A DNA stretch of 64,000 bases from Brucella gallinifaecis (GTDB lineage: Bacteria; Pseudomonadota; Alphaproteobacteria; Rhizobiales; Rhizobiaceae). A program made the position numbers and the translations under genes. Each line of letters starts with the position of its first letter. Within the stretch, counting starts at the first letter, position 1. Positions 27,940-37,186 of this stretch are shown here, piece by piece. The stretch is from assembly GCF_006476605.1 (NCBI RefSeq), contig NZ_ML636800.1, forward strand, positions 372,001-436,000. The letters run 5' to 3'. The notes beneath the pieces are model-generated. The model ran no database searches and had not been told where the DNA came from. It saw only the letters and a program-made list of their open reading frames with translations.

Positions 27940-28338
27940 GATATGCTCCTCCATCGCATTGCCTTATCGTCAGCTTTATTTCAATGTCAGTTAAAAGCTG
28001 GAATCCCGATTCATAATTACTTAATGCTCCATAGCCTCTTTTAGTCATTTAAGAAATGATCAGTTTTCCAGATCAAAGAGTGGCTTAAAATCATTCTAGT
28101 TGCGGCAGCGAATGGCTTTCGGAGTTATCTAAAAAGACCAATAAAACAATAGCGCAGAAAGCAGTTCCCAAAAAGGCAATATACGGTTATCAGACAACCC
28201 TACAATGGTTTTTGCCCTCTGGTGTGGCGAATCTGAAATTCGTATCACTTTGGAACTGGGCTTTGATAGAGTTTCAGATTCAAATCCGCCACGCTAGAGC
28301 ACACGAATAAAATGAGAACCAATCAGGAGGAGCTACTC
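27940..28338. other. Divergent control region with an inverted repeat
   Basis: 400 bases between the FadR-type gene and the FAH-family gene. An imperfect inverted repeat spans 28224-28292: GTGGCG + AATCTGAAA (28224-28238) against TTTCAGATT + CGCCAC (28272-28292), with six extra bases in one arm. It looks like another dispersed palindromic unit. I see no clear GntR-type operator and no gene. Confidence 0.5.
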
Positions 28339-29508
28339 GTGCAAGACAAACTTAATCTAAACTCATCAATCATCCTACCCGATGACAGTGCATCAGCCGT
28401 CCTGATTGGCCGTGTATGGTCAAAGGCTGAGAATGGTCCCTGCCCGGTTCTCGTCGTCAATAATCATGTGCATGATCTGTCTGGCCTGGCGGCCACTGTT
28501 TCTGGTCTGCTCGAGCGCAAGGAACTGGTTAAAGAACTCAAAGACATCGCCCGTTTTCCCGATCTGGGAGCACTTGATGACTATCTTTCCGGTGACAAAG
28601 GCGAATTGCTTGCGCCAATCGATTTACAGTCAATCAAAGCAGCAGGCGTCACCTTCGCTGACAGCATGCTCGAACGCGTGATTGAAGAACAGGCCAAAGG
28701 CGACCCAAGCCGTGCACGGGAAGTTCGCGAACGTCTTGCACCTGTCATCGGGGATAGTTTGCGTGGTGTGGCTGCCGGTTCCGAAAAAGCGGCACAGGTG
28801 AAAAAGCTGCTTCAGGAAATGAGCCTCTGGTCGCAATATCTTGAAGTCGGCATCGGTCCAGATGCAGAAATTTTCACAAAATCGCAGCCTATGTCTGCGG
28901 TTGGCTGTGGTGCGAGCGTTGGTATTTTGCCAATTTCCCAATGGAACAATCCAGAACCGGAAGTGGTTCTGGCAGTTGCATCCGATGGCCGTATTGTCGG
29001 GGCAACATTGGGCAATGACGTTAACCTGCGTGATGTTGAAGGCCGTTCCGCACTTTTGCTTGGAAAGGCCAAGGACAACAACGCATCCTGTGCGATTGGT
29101 CCTTTCATTCGTCTTTTTGATGGCGACTTCACCATGGATATCTTACGAAAGTTAAAGCTGTCATTGAAAGTCAACGGCACTGACGGTTTTGAGATGACCG
29201 GTGAAAGCCCGATGGAAGCTATCAGCCGCGACCCTGAAAATCTTGCCGGACAGATGATGAACCGCAATCATCAATATCCAGATGGTGCAGTTCTTTTTCT
29301 GGGAACCATGTTTGCACCTGTCAAGGATCGTCGTGGTGCGGGTCAAGGCTTTACTCATGAAGTGGGCGACCGGGTCGAGATTTCAACACCAAAGCTTGGC
29401 CGTCTGATTAACTGGGTTGATCGCACTGATAAATGTGCAGAATGGACTTTCGGCATCCGTGCCCTGATCCAGAGCCTGCACAAGCGTAATCTGCTCGACA
29501 AAGTTTAA
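28339..29508 (+). CDS. Fumarylacetoacetate hydrolase-family protein (XylX-like 2-keto-3-deoxy sugar acid dehydratase)
   Basis: 389 aa. The N-terminal part (AVLIGRVWSKAENGPCPVLVVNNHVHDLSG) and length resemble Caulobacter XylX, the FAH-fold 2-keto-3-deoxy-pentonate dehydratase of the Weimberg pathway; the C-terminal FAH domain includes GNDVNLRDVEGRSALLLGKAKDNNASCAIGPF. Start taken as GTG 28339, with GGAGGAG seven bases upstream; an ATG at 28312 would lie before this ribosome site. It is divergent from the FadR regulator and gluconokinase. The exact sugar acid is not determined; a simple FAH-family hydrolase is the alternative. Confidence 0.8.
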   Translation: MQDKLNLNSSIILPDDSASAVLIGRVWSKAENGPCPVLVVNNHVHDLSGLAATVSGLLERKELVKELKDIARFPDLGALDDYLSGDKGELLAPIDLQSIKAAGVTFADSMLERVIEEQAKGDPSRAREVRERLAPVIGDSLRGVAAGSEKAAQVKKLLQEMSLWSQYLEVGIGPDAEIFTKSQPMSAVGCGASVGILPISQWNNPEPEVVLAVASDGRIVGATLGNDVNLRDVEGRSALLLGKAKDNNASCAIGPFIRLFDGDFTMDILRKLKLSLKVNGTDGFEMTGESPMEAISRDPENLAGQMMNRNHQYPDGAVLFLGTMFAPVKDRRGAGQGFTHEVGDRVEISTPKLGRLINWVDRTDKCAEWTFGIRALIQSLHKRNLLDKV

Positions 29509-29547
29509 CATTCAAAAAGCCGTTTGGGGCAATTCCTTCAGCCAAAT

Positions 29548-29579
29548 AAAAATGCCGGGATATTACCCCGGCATTTTTG
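29548..29579. terminator. Bidirectional terminator
   Basis: AAAAATGCCGGG (29548-29559) pairs with CCCGGCATTTTT (29566-29577, allowing one unpaired C in the loop side). U-runs occur in both directions, serving the FAH-family gene and the convergent purine permease gene. Confidence 0.8.
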
Positions 29580-30872
29580 TTATTCTGGAAAGAATGCAAA
29601 GCGGATTACAAACAATGCTGCGACAATCCACGTGGCAAGATGAACTTCACGAACCTTACCCGTCACCGTCTTCAGTATGACGTAGCTGATAAAGCCAAAT
29701 GCAAGACCATTTGCAATTGAATAGGTCAGTGGAATAGCAAGTGCGGTCAATGCGGCAGGTGCTGCCTCTGTGATCTCTTCCCACTTGATTTCAGCCAGTT
29801 CACGCATCATCAGGCATGCAACGTAAACAAGTGCTGGCGCCGTTGCTACAGCTGGAACCGAGCCAGCCAGAGGTGAAATGAAAAGAGCAGCAAGAAACAA
29901 CAGCGCTACAATAAGGGCAGTCAATCCTGTCCGTCCACCAGCCTGCACACCGGATGCGCTTTCGACATAAGCGGTCGTGGAAGACGTTCCGAGCAGCGAG
30001 CCACCAAGAATTGCAGTGCTATCTGCAAACAAAGCTTTACCGAGACGGTTCGGCTTGCCAGGTTCAATCAAGCCACCACGCTTGGCAACACCAATCAATG
30101 TTCCGGTCGCATCGAACACTTCTACAAGTACAAAAACAAGGATTACATGCAAAATGCCAGTATGTAATGCCCCCATAATGTCGAGCTGCATGAATGTTGG
30201 CATCAAGCTCGGAGGAGCAGAGAACACCCCGCCAAACTGGGTAATGCCCATCGAAATCGATGCAATTGTAACGACAAGAATACCTATCAATATTGCGCCG
30301 CGGACTTTAAGAGCATCCAGTGCTGCAATAATGAAGAAACCTGCAATAGCCAGCAGAGGACCAGCTTCACGCAGATCTCCAAGACCTACAAGCGTTGCCG
30401 GATTATCAACCACAATACCTGCGCTCTTCAACCCTATCAGGGCCAGAAACATACCAATACCGGCAGCAATAGCGCTTCGCAGTGAATGAGGAATACCTTC
30501 AATAAGCCATCGCCGGATACCTGTTACAGTCAGGAACAGGAAGATAATACCCGAGATAAATACGGCTCCAAGCGCCTGCTGCCAGGAAAAGCCCATGGCA
30601 CCGACGACTGTAAATGCAAAGAAAGCATTCAACCCCATACCGGGCGCCATACCAATTGGCCAATTGGCAACAACCGCCATAATGATCGAGCCAAGAGCGG
30701 CCGCAAGACAGGTCGCTACAAAAACAGCATTTCGATCCATGCCAGTTGTAGACAGAATATCAGGATTGACGAAGATGATGTAAGACATGGTCAGGAATGT
30801 CGTTACACCGGCGATTACTTCCGTTCGCACCGATGTTCCATGTTCCTGCAATTTGAACAGCTTTTCCAGCAT
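29580..30872 (-). CDS. AzgA-type purine (adenine/guanine/hypoxanthine) permease
   Basis: 430 aa, about twelve hydrophobic segments. COG2252 hallmarks: TEVIAGVTTFLTMSYIIFVNPDILS near the start, ANWPIGMAPGMGLNAFFAFTVV near 80-100, and EVFDATGTLIGVAKRGGL near 250. It imports nucleobases by proton symport. I chose ATG 30872 behind GGAGG; an upstream start at 30908 adds 12 atypical residues. Purine uptake would feed the adenine deaminase encoded at 18.5 kb. I looked for a purine riboswitch upstream and did not find one. Confidence 0.9.
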   Translation of the reverse strand: MLEKLFKLQEHGTSVRTEVIAGVTTFLTMSYIIFVNPDILSTTGMDRNAVFVATCLAAALGSIIMAVVANWPIGMAPGMGLNAFFAFTVVGAMGFSWQQALGAVFISGIIFLFLTVTGIRRWLIEGIPHSLRSAIAAGIGMFLALIGLKSAGIVVDNPATLVGLGDLREAGPLLAIAGFFIIAALDALKVRGAILIGILVVTIASISMGITQFGGVFSAPPSLMPTFMQLDIMGALHTGILHVILVFVLVEVFDATGTLIGVAKRGGLIEPGKPNRLGKALFADSTAILGGSLLGTSSTTAYVESASGVQAGGRTGLTALIVALLFLAALFISPLAGSVPAVATAPALVYVACLMMRELAEIKWEEITEAAPAALTALAIPLTYSIANGLAFGFISYVILKTVTGKVREVHLATWIVAALFVIRFAFFPE

Positions 30873-31395
30873 GATCCCTCCAGGGCAAAACTCTCGCTTT
30901 CGAAGCACCAGTAAAGAGCCAAATGCAAAAGCTTGCGGTCAGCTGATTACGATCAGTGCAATCTGTTGCGATTGCCATATTTGTTAACCGCAGTCACTTT
31001 TGCGCACGCGGATTTGTTCCCATACACCCAATACGATCAAAATCACAGTTCTGACGCAAGAATGCCTGTTTATTAACTTGAATTAGTCCGTGTGAACGGG
31101 TTTTGCCCACATGCAATGGAAATGAGACACCCCGGCTGATTTGGAGGTCTGTATGCGTTCAAAGATGACAGATAGTGATTGAGCCATTGCGCTTGAAGTA
31201 TTTCAAGCGTCACGGCATCCCCTGGATGGCAAAAGACGTAATAGTAAACTTTTTCCTGGAAGCGCTCCCTAATCGGGGAAGTCCACATCTTTTTTGTTTG
31301 CTCGCATTCACGCAGCAAAAGAAAAACCAGCGGCTGGCTAGCAGTCGCTGGTTGATGGAGGAGTTACAATAACCTGCCCCGGTATAATGGTTATA
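30873..31395. other. 520-base gap between the purine permease and TRAP genes
   Basis: Holds the azgA promoter side and the TRAP-operon terminator (31316-31353). A reverse reading frame at 31073-31318 has no homology I recognise and starts inside the terminator, so I do not call it a gene. Nothing else is seen. Confidence 0.5.
31316..31353 (-). terminator. Terminator of the TRAP operon
   Basis: On the reverse strand AACCAGCG (31353-31346) pairs with CGCTGGTT (31332-31325), followed by TTTCTTTT. It is 43 bases beyond dctM. Confidence 0.75.
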
Positions 31396-32676
31396 TTAAC
31401 CGCCAATTACGGATGGCAGCCATAGTGTCAGTTGCGGCACATAGGTAATGATAGCAAGACCGATCAGCAGCAGAATAAGCGGCACCAGCAAGCCCTGAAC
31501 AATTTTCACGACACTAAGACCCGTCAATCCACTGGCGATATAAAGATTTGCACCTACTGGCGGGGTAATAAAGCCGATAGCAAGATTAACAGTCATAATC
31601 ATGCCAAAATGAATCGGGTCAATATCGAAACCTGTCATCAATGGAAGAAGGATCGGGGTCAGGACGATGATTGCTGCAATCGTTTCCATAACCATGCCGA
31701 CAACCAGCAGCATTGCATTCACGACCAGAAGCAACATCAATGGACCGGATACAGCACCACCAATCAAGGCACCAAGCATATCCGGAACCCCCAAAAGGTT
31801 AAGCGTTCGACCGATTGCCGCGCCTGTGCCCGCAAGAATGAGAATCGGGGCAATCGTCAGCGCCGTTCCGGCAACAGTTTTCACGACCCCTCGTGGTGTC
31901 AGCTCACGAAACACAAACACTGAAACAAATGCACTATAGGCCACAGCAATGGCTGCCGCTTCAGTAGGCGTAAACACCCCGGTATAGATGCCCCCAAGAA
32001 CGATAACGGGAGCCAGAAGCGCCCACACGCTCTCGCGCAATGCCTTGAGGTAAGAAACCTGTCCTGCGGAAGTTGTGATCATATCCTTGTTCTTGGTGCC
32101 GTACCAGAATGCATATCCCATCAATAGCGAGCCGATTACCAAGGCTGGTAATACCCCGCCGATAAACAAGGCACTGACTGATACATTGGCAGACATGCCA
32201 TAGATAATCATCGGAATGCTGGGCGGAACAATAACGCCAAGCGTACCTGCTGACGTCACCAGAACGGTTGCAAAACGCAGATCATAACCCTGCTTTGTCA
32301 GCAGAGGTATGGCCATTGCGCCAATTGCGGCCACTGTTGCTGGAGAAGACCCGGAAATCGCGCCGAAGAGAAGGCATGCGAAAACTGTCGCAATAGCCAG
32401 GCCACCATTGAGACGCCCGATCGATGCATCTGCAAAACTGAACAATCTGCGTGCCAGACCACCTTGCGTCATCAGATCGCCAGCCATCATGAACAGGGGA
32501 ACAGCCAGGAAAGGAAAAGAATCAATTGCAGTAACAATTGTACGAACCGTCTGCGCGGTATTAACCGGTGCGCCGAACCAGGCCGGAATAATGGCACCGA
32601 ACCCCAGAGCGATTGCAACCGGTACAGTCAGAAGAAGAAGCGCGAAAAATGATATCAGAGCAATTGCGGGATACAT
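31396..32676 (-). CDS. dctM: TRAP transporter large permease (DctM family)
   Basis: 426 aa, about twelve hydrophobic segments. Typical DctM stretches: SFPFLAVPLFMMAGDLMTQGGLARRL, GAISGSSPATVAAIGAMAIPLLTKQGYD and TSAGTLGVIVPPSIPMIIYG. It is the sodium-driven transport subunit. Its start overlaps the dctQ stop by one base (ATG/TGA). Last gene of a seven-gene reverse-strand set led by dctP; a terminator follows. Gene symbol is family-level: the substrate is probably a sugar acid rather than a C4-dicarboxylate. Confidence 0.93.
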   Translation of the reverse strand: MYPAIALISFFALLLLTVPVAIALGFGAIIPAWFGAPVNTAQTVRTIVTAIDSFPFLAVPLFMMAGDLMTQGGLARRLFSFADASIGRLNGGLAIATVFACLLFGAISGSSPATVAAIGAMAIPLLTKQGYDLRFATVLVTSAGTLGVIVPPSIPMIIYGMSANVSVSALFIGGVLPALVIGSLLMGYAFWYGTKNKDMITTSAGQVSYLKALRESVWALLAPVIVLGGIYTGVFTPTEAAAIAVAYSAFVSVFVFRELTPRGVVKTVAGTALTIAPILILAGTGAAIGRTLNLLGVPDMLGALIGGAVSGPLMLLLVVNAMLLVVGMVMETIAAIIVLTPILLPLMTGFDIDPIHFGMIMTVNLAIGFITPPVGANLYIASGLTGLSVVKIVQGLLVPLILLLIGLAIITYVPQLTLWLPSVIGG

Positions 32677-33176
32677 CAGAGGGCTCCCTGTTCAGGTAGT
32701 TCAATTTTTTTAGAAATGAAATCGACATAAAGTGCCTGAAGAGTACGCAAGAACGTCATTCCAAAGCCAACAGGAATAGCCGCATAGACAATCCACATCG
32801 GAATCCCCAAGGCAGGTGATGTCTGGCCGATCGCAGCAAGGCGCTGGATCAGGGGAATACTCGATGAAATCATCACATAACTAAAAAAAAGCACGCATAA
32901 ATGCGCGATTATCGCAAAGATTCTGTAGCTCCGCTCTCCTAAAATGAGGGGAAGAAAATCAACGCTGATATTCTTGCGTTCGCGTACCGCAAGGCTGACG
33001 CCGACAATAGCGGTCCAGACCAGAACATAGCGCGTCAATTCCTCTGACCAGGAAAACGGTGCTCGCAGGAAATAGCGCATGATAACCTGAGCAAAAAGAA
33101 CGCCAGCCATAGTAAAAAGAGCGGCAGTCAGCAGAATGCGCTCAAAATATCGTTCCAGATAACACAAGATTTTCAT
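32676..33176 (-). CDS. dctQ: TRAP transporter small permease (DctQ family)
   Basis: 166 aa with four hydrophobic segments. The family landmarks are FAQVIMRYFLRAPFSWSEELTRYVLVWTAIVGVSLAVRERKNISVDFLP. GGGAGGA lies four bases before the ATG. It partners DctM, to which it is translationally coupled. The gap of 71 bases to the upstream aldolase-like gene is short enough for co-transcription. Confidence 0.93.
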   Translation of the reverse strand: MKILCYLERYFERILLTAALFTMAGVLFAQVIMRYFLRAPFSWSEELTRYVLVWTAIVGVSLAVRERKNISVDFLPLILGERSYRIFAIIAHLCVLFFSYVMISSSIPLIQRLAAIGQTSPALGIPMWIVYAAIPVGFGMTFLRTLQALYVDFISKKIELPEQGAL

Positions 33177-33247
33177 GGTTCCTCCCTGAGTTTGTGTTGC
33201 TTAAAAGGCGAAGTGTGCGCAAGAAAACGCACTCTTCGCCGATACTG

Positions 33248-34180
33248 TTATTTCAACGACGCGATCCGCTCGCGGAAATGTGCCGAGCCTGTTTCAATAT
33301 GCTCAATCAACGCCTCCAGCGCCCAGAACCGTTCAACGATATCGAAGGTAATCGTACGGCTTGATATGTTCTCGAATGTTCCCAAACGCTGATGATAAAG
33401 CTTTGCAAGCTTGGGATAGCCCATTGGTTCCGCCATCGCTGCAAGTGCAAGGAAAACAGCCAGCTCGCTGGCAAGCTGGGGATGCTTTTCACCATCAATA
33501 AGCAACCACTTGTATAGGTCAGGGTGAATATTCGTGAAAACGCCGGTAAAGCCACGGGAACCTGCCTTCATTGCGGCATGGGCAATGGCAGCATTTGCAT
33601 TCACAATCGCCAGAGATGTGCCTTTGGTCAACTCAACACGGCGGGCAACTGTTTCAAGGTCACATGAAACATCCTTGAGAATGTTGAAACGGCCAGAATT
33701 TGCGCAGAATGTCAGTTCATCATCACTCAACAGCCTACGGAATGGCGCAGGGCATTCGTAAAGACCCAGTGGCATATTTTGCGGAAGCTGCTCGAGAAGC
33801 CATTTAAGATCATCGATAAAGGTGCTTCCGCCCTTCTGCTTCACATCCAGCCGGTTGGTAACCAGGACCAGACCATCTACACCGGTTTGAGCGATGGCGT
33901 TGAGTTCTGCCGCCTGCTCTTCCAATGTATCGCTGACATGGCCTGATGCGATAACCGGGATACGTCCGCCAGCAGCCTTGACCACGCATGTGGCTAGTGC
34001 GACACGTTCCTCAAGGCTTAAAAATTGCATTTCACTTGACTGGCAAACAGCAAACAGGGCATCGCTGCCATTGTCGATATACCAATCGACCAGACGTTCT
34101 ACCGCTGCAAAATCAATCTTGCCGTCAGCGCCGAATGGCGTGATCATTACAGGGATAATCCCTTCGATACGCTTTATCAT
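33248..34180 (-). CDS. DapA/NAL-family lyase (dihydrodipicolinate synthase-like aldolase or dehydratase)
   Basis: 310 aa TIM-barrel class I lyase. The Schiff-base lysine is in FNILKDVSCD (near 165) and the conserved tyrosine in LGLYECPAPFRRLLS (near 136). The opening RIEGIIPVMITPFGADGKIDFAAVERLVDWYIDNGSDALFAVCQSSEM is close to the usual family start, but the TGE motif is replaced by QSSE. In a sugar-acid operon it probably cleaves or dehydrates a 2-keto-3-deoxy acid and does not make lysine precursors. Five bases separate it from the upstream dehydrogenase gene. Confidence 0.85.
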   Translation of the reverse strand: MIKRIEGIIPVMITPFGADGKIDFAAVERLVDWYIDNGSDALFAVCQSSEMQFLSLEERVALATCVVKAAGGRIPVIASGHVSDTLEEQAAELNAIAQTGVDGLVLVTNRLDVKQKGGSTFIDDLKWLLEQLPQNMPLGLYECPAPFRRLLSDDELTFCANSGRFNILKDVSCDLETVARRVELTKGTSLAIVNANAAIAHAAMKAGSRGFTGVFTNIHPDLYKWLLIDGEKHPQLASELAVFLALAAMAEPMGYPKLAKLYHQRLGTFENISSRTITFDIVERFWALEALIEHIETGSAHFRERIASLK

Positions 34181-34185
34181 GAGTT

Positions 34186-35181
34186 TTAACCTTTCAGCAC
34201 TTCAGGATTGACGACATATGGACGGATCGCATCAGGACGATCCGCGAAATACTCAAGAATATTGGAGACACAGCGCTCCGTAACCAATCTCTCCGCCATT
34301 TTGTCCATGCCGGACACATGCGGCGAGAGAAGAACATTGTCGAAACTGCGCAGGCGTGATCCTTCAGGCAGCGGCTCTGTTTCAAAAACATCAAGTCCAA
34401 CACCGCCAATACGACCACTATCAAGTGCCTCAATGAGTGCAGCTTCGTCGATCAATGGTCCGCGGGACGTGTTGACGAGAATGACATTCGGCTTGACCAG
34501 CGCAAGGCGCTGCGCATTGACCATATGGCGTGTTTCAGGTGTTGAGGGTGCATGGATGGAGATGAGGTCTGCTTCCGTAAACAACACCTCAAGACTTTCT
34601 GCACGCTGTGCACCAAGGGCTGCGAGCTGTTCATCAGTCGCGAAGGGATCAAATACCAGCGTCTTCATCTGACTGGCAACACAACGGCGTGCCATTGCAC
34701 CACCAATGCGTCCAAGACCGACAATACCAGCCGTGCGACCCCATAATCCGGGATGAAAGCCGTCAAAAAACCATTTACCGGATTTCACCATAGCATCACG
34801 CGGGCCGATACGGCACGCGAGTGCCAGCGCCATGGCATGCGCATATTCCGCAACGCTTTCATGGTTTGCACCAAATGCCATGGCGACCGGAACGCCGGCA
34901 GCACTTGCCGCCTTGACGTCAACCTTGTCGTATCCCACACCCCAGCGGGCAATGATACGAAGAGCAGGTGATGCTTCCAGTACACGCGCGGTGTAGGGTT
35001 CGCCGCCTGCAATTGTGGCAACCACCCCATCTTTAAGTTTTTCGATCAGTTCATCTTCACTGGGCAGACGAAACGTTTCGTTGACTTCCACCTTGAAACC
35101 CGCCTGTTCCAGAGGGGCGAAAAGTGGATCACCATTACGGAACTGCTCGGTATTGACGAGAATTTTTCCTTTGAAGGTCAT
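34186..35181 (-). CDS. D-isomer-specific 2-hydroxyacid dehydrogenase
   Basis: 331 aa. The NAD-binding motif is GIVGLGRIGGAMARR (near 150). Catalytic residues are seen: Arg in VNTSRGPLIDE, Glu in DVFETEPLP, His in LLSPHVSGMD. Such enzymes reduce 2-keto acids, for example 2-ketogluconate or hydroxypyruvate. I chose ATG 35181 because MTFKGKILVNTEQF is the natural start and it overlaps the kinase gene by four bases; the upstream 34 residues lie inside that kinase. Its exact substrate within the operon is unknown. Confidence 0.9.
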   Translation of the reverse strand: MTFKGKILVNTEQFRNGDPLFAPLEQAGFKVEVNETFRLPSEDELIEKLKDGVVATIAGGEPYTARVLEASPALRIIARWGVGYDKVDVKAASAAGVPVAMAFGANHESVAEYAHAMALALACRIGPRDAMVKSGKWFFDGFHPGLWGRTAGIVGLGRIGGAMARRCVASQMKTLVFDPFATDEQLAALGAQRAESLEVLFTEADLISIHAPSTPETRHMVNAQRLALVKPNVILVNTSRGPLIDEAALIEALDSGRIGGVGLDVFETEPLPEGSRLRSFDNVLLSPHVSGMDKMAERLVTERCVSNILEYFADRPDAIRPYVVNPEVLKG

Positions 35182-36095
35182 GATATGGCTCGGGACTGTT
35201 TGGGATGAAAACTGGTTTTGAAAAGGTGATCTGTTTCCTGTGCGATCGGGATGCTCGACTGGCTTCCTGATCGTGAACAGCATATGGCTGCCGCGACACT
35301 GGCACGCTGCATTGCATCGGCAACATCCATGCCACGATCAAGCCCGGCAGTGAGAACGCCAATGAAGCAATCCCCTGCTGCTGTTGTATCAACTGTTGTC
35401 ACGGGATAGGCAGCGACAATAAATTCAGCACCCTTGATGCAAGCTTCGCTACCTCTGGAGCCAAGTGTACGAATAACACCAACGCCAAGCGCTGCTGAAA
35501 GAGCTGAAGCATCAACGGCGCATTTCAGCTCGCCTGCAAGACTTTCCGCCTCGTCCTCATTGACGATCAGCAAACTCACCGCTTTCAACGCATTGATATC
35601 GACGGCCTTCGCAGGTGCAAGATTGAGAATGGTTTTCACGCCAAGTTTCTGGCATCTGAAAATCAACTTCTCGACTTCCCCGACCGAAGTTTCCAGTTGC
35701 AGTAAAACATATGATGCTTCCTGCAATTGTTTGTCGGTAAGCTGATCCTGACGCACCAGCATGTTCGCACCACCCGAAATAACAATACGGTTGCGCCCAT
35801 TACTGTCCACGAATACCGCTGCGTTACCTGTCAGCGTATCGGTACGAATGACATTGTCAGTACAAACTCCGCAGGCATCAAGGTTTTCAAGCGCAGTTCG
35901 GGACAATGGATCATTGCCGACTGCACCGGCCATCAAAACATCGGCACCATCTCTTGCCGAAGCCAGCGCCTGATTGGCGCCCTTGCCACCAGCTTCGAGC
36001 GAAAAACTGTCTGCCGAAATCGTCTGCCCATCTTCAGGTGCAGCCTGCACGCGATAAATCATATCCGCGTTGAGTGATCCGAAGCTAATAATCAT
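35178..36095 (-). CDS. PfkB-family carbohydrate kinase (ribokinase-like)
   Basis: 305 aa. Signature 1 is EAGGKGANQALASARDGADVLMAGAVGND (near 31-59), as in ribokinase. Signature 2 is DTTAAGDCFIGVLTAG (near 246-261), with the catalytic Asp in AAGD; the usual sequence is GAGD, so the first glycine of the anion hole is alanine here. It probably phosphorylates a sugar or keto sugar acid of the operon. The first motif favours a ribokinase-type over a 2-keto-3-deoxygluconate kinase-type site. Confidence 0.88.
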   Translation of the reverse strand: MIISFGSLNADMIYRVQAAPEDGQTISADSFSLEAGGKGANQALASARDGADVLMAGAVGNDPLSRTALENLDACGVCTDNVIRTDTLTGNAAVFVDSNGRNRIVISGGANMLVRQDQLTDKQLQEASYVLLQLETSVGEVEKLIFRCQKLGVKTILNLAPAKAVDINALKAVSLLIVNEDEAESLAGELKCAVDASALSAALGVGVIRTLGSRGSEACIKGAEFIVAAYPVTTVDTTAAGDCFIGVLTAGLDRGMDVADAMQRASVAAAICCSRSGSQSSIPIAQETDHLFKTSFHPKQSRAIS

Positions 36096-36130
36096 TTTGT
36101 TTTTCTTTTCGCTATCAGAACGGTTGCACT

Positions 36131-36898
36131 TTACATGCCACTGAGAAGACCACCATCGACATAGATGACCTGACCGTTCATGAAGCTGGAAGCACCTGAG
36201 GCGAGAAAGACTGCAACGCCTTTCAACTCGTCAAGTTCACCCCAACGACCTGCAGGTGTGCGCGAGCAAACCCAATCGTTAAACTGCTTGTTCTCAAACA
36301 GATCCGTATTCAGTTCAGTGCGGAAATAACCCGGTCCGATCCCGTTGACCTGAATACCATGCCCTGCAAGTTCACAGCACATGCCCTTGGTGAGCATACG
36401 TACAGCACCTTTGGCCGTGGTGTATGGAACAATGCTCGGGCGGCCGACTTCACTGGCAAGTGAGCAGATATTGATAATCTTGCCGGTTTTACGGACGACC
36501 ATGCGTTTGGAGATTTCGCGACCTACAAAAAATACGGCGTTCAGATTGGTTTCCAGAACATCGCGCCATAATTCATCGGTAATCTCCGTAAAAGGAGAAC
36601 GGCGCTGGATACCGGCATTGTTAACCGCAATATCGATCGGTCCGAATTCAGCTTCTATCCGCTCCACACCCTCAGCGACCGCCACGGAATCCGTAACATC
36701 AAAAGCCGCCACATCAACGGAGAAACCCTTTTTGGCAAGCGCAAGCCTTGCTTTCTCAAGGCTATCCGGATTACGCGAATTGATTACAACCCGCGCACCC
36801 GCATCGGCAAGCGCTTCAGCAATTGCAAGACCAATACCGCGGCTTGATCCAGTAACAAACGCAACCTTGCCAGTAAGATCAAACATTTCCTTGATCAT
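36131..36898 (-). CDS. Short-chain dehydrogenase/reductase (gluconate 5-dehydrogenase-like)
   Basis: 255 aa classical SDR. The cofactor motif is TGSSRGIG (near 16-23), then NNAGIQRRSPF, the catalytic Ser in ICSLASE and Tyr-x3-Lys in YTTAKGAVRML. The GIQRRSPF, GIGPGYFRTELN and RTPAGRWGELDELKGVAVFLASGASSFMNGQVIYVDGG segments are those of gluconate 5-dehydrogenase / KduD-type enzymes. It would interconvert a hydroxy and keto sugar acid. The gap of 35 bases to the kinase gene indicates one transcript. Confidence 0.88.
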   Translation of the reverse strand: MIKEMFDLTGKVAFVTGSSRGIGLAIAEALADAGARVVINSRNPDSLEKARLALAKKGFSVDVAAFDVTDSVAVAEGVERIEAEFGPIDIAVNNAGIQRRSPFTEITDELWRDVLETNLNAVFFVGREISKRMVVRKTGKIINICSLASEVGRPSIVPYTTAKGAVRMLTKGMCCELAGHGIQVNGIGPGYFRTELNTDLFENKQFNDWVCSRTPAGRWGELDELKGVAVFLASGASSFMNGQVIYVDGGLLSGM

Positions 36899-37046
36899 TT
36901 CACACCTTCCAAAGATTTTTTCTAAAAAACAAGGCTGGTTCTCTGGATTATTTCTGTATCAATCTCAGTAACCGGAAATACTCTATCTACTTGTTTTTGA
37001 AGAGAACTTTTCCAATTTTCGAGACATATTCCAGCATCCCGCCCCA

Positions 37047-37080
37047 CTTATGCCCGGCCACAAAGTAGACCGGGCATAAG
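37047..37080 (-). other. Hairpin between dctP and the SDR gene
   Basis: Perfect 11-base arms CTTATGCCCGG (37047-37057) and CCGGGCATAAG (37070-37080), 12-base loop, no U-run on the reverse strand. It probably stabilises the dctP mRNA 3' end or partly attenuates transcription into the rest of the operon. Confidence 0.6.
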
Positions 37081-37088
37081 CTAGACCC

Positions 37089-37126
37089 ATTAGAGTACGT
37101 TTCGATCTGATCGGACCATGTTCTAA
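37089..37126. repeat. Dispersed palindromic repeat copy
   Basis: TAGAGTACGTTTCGATCTGAT matches the reverse complement of the repeat at 26650-26682 at nearly every base and ends in a TTCTAAT partner arm. It is a degraded copy of the same Rhizobiales-type palindromic unit. Confidence 0.6.
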
Positions 37127-37186
37127 TCGAGCGCAGTGATTATGATGGCGACAGGAAATGTCGTTGCATCATTTTCTCTCACCATA

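Noticed and set aside
30880-31070. Possible purine riboswitch upstream of the AzgA-type permease
   Set aside because: I could not find the conserved loop sequences or three-stem layout of the purine aptamer.
31073-31318. 81-codon reverse reading frame between the purine permease and TRAP genes
   Set aside because: It begins inside the TRAP-operon terminator, has no ribosome site and no recognisable motif; probably chance.
33248-34180. True dapA for lysine synthesis
   Set aside because: Position in a TRAP sugar-acid operon and the altered TGE motif argue for a catabolic DapA-family lyase.
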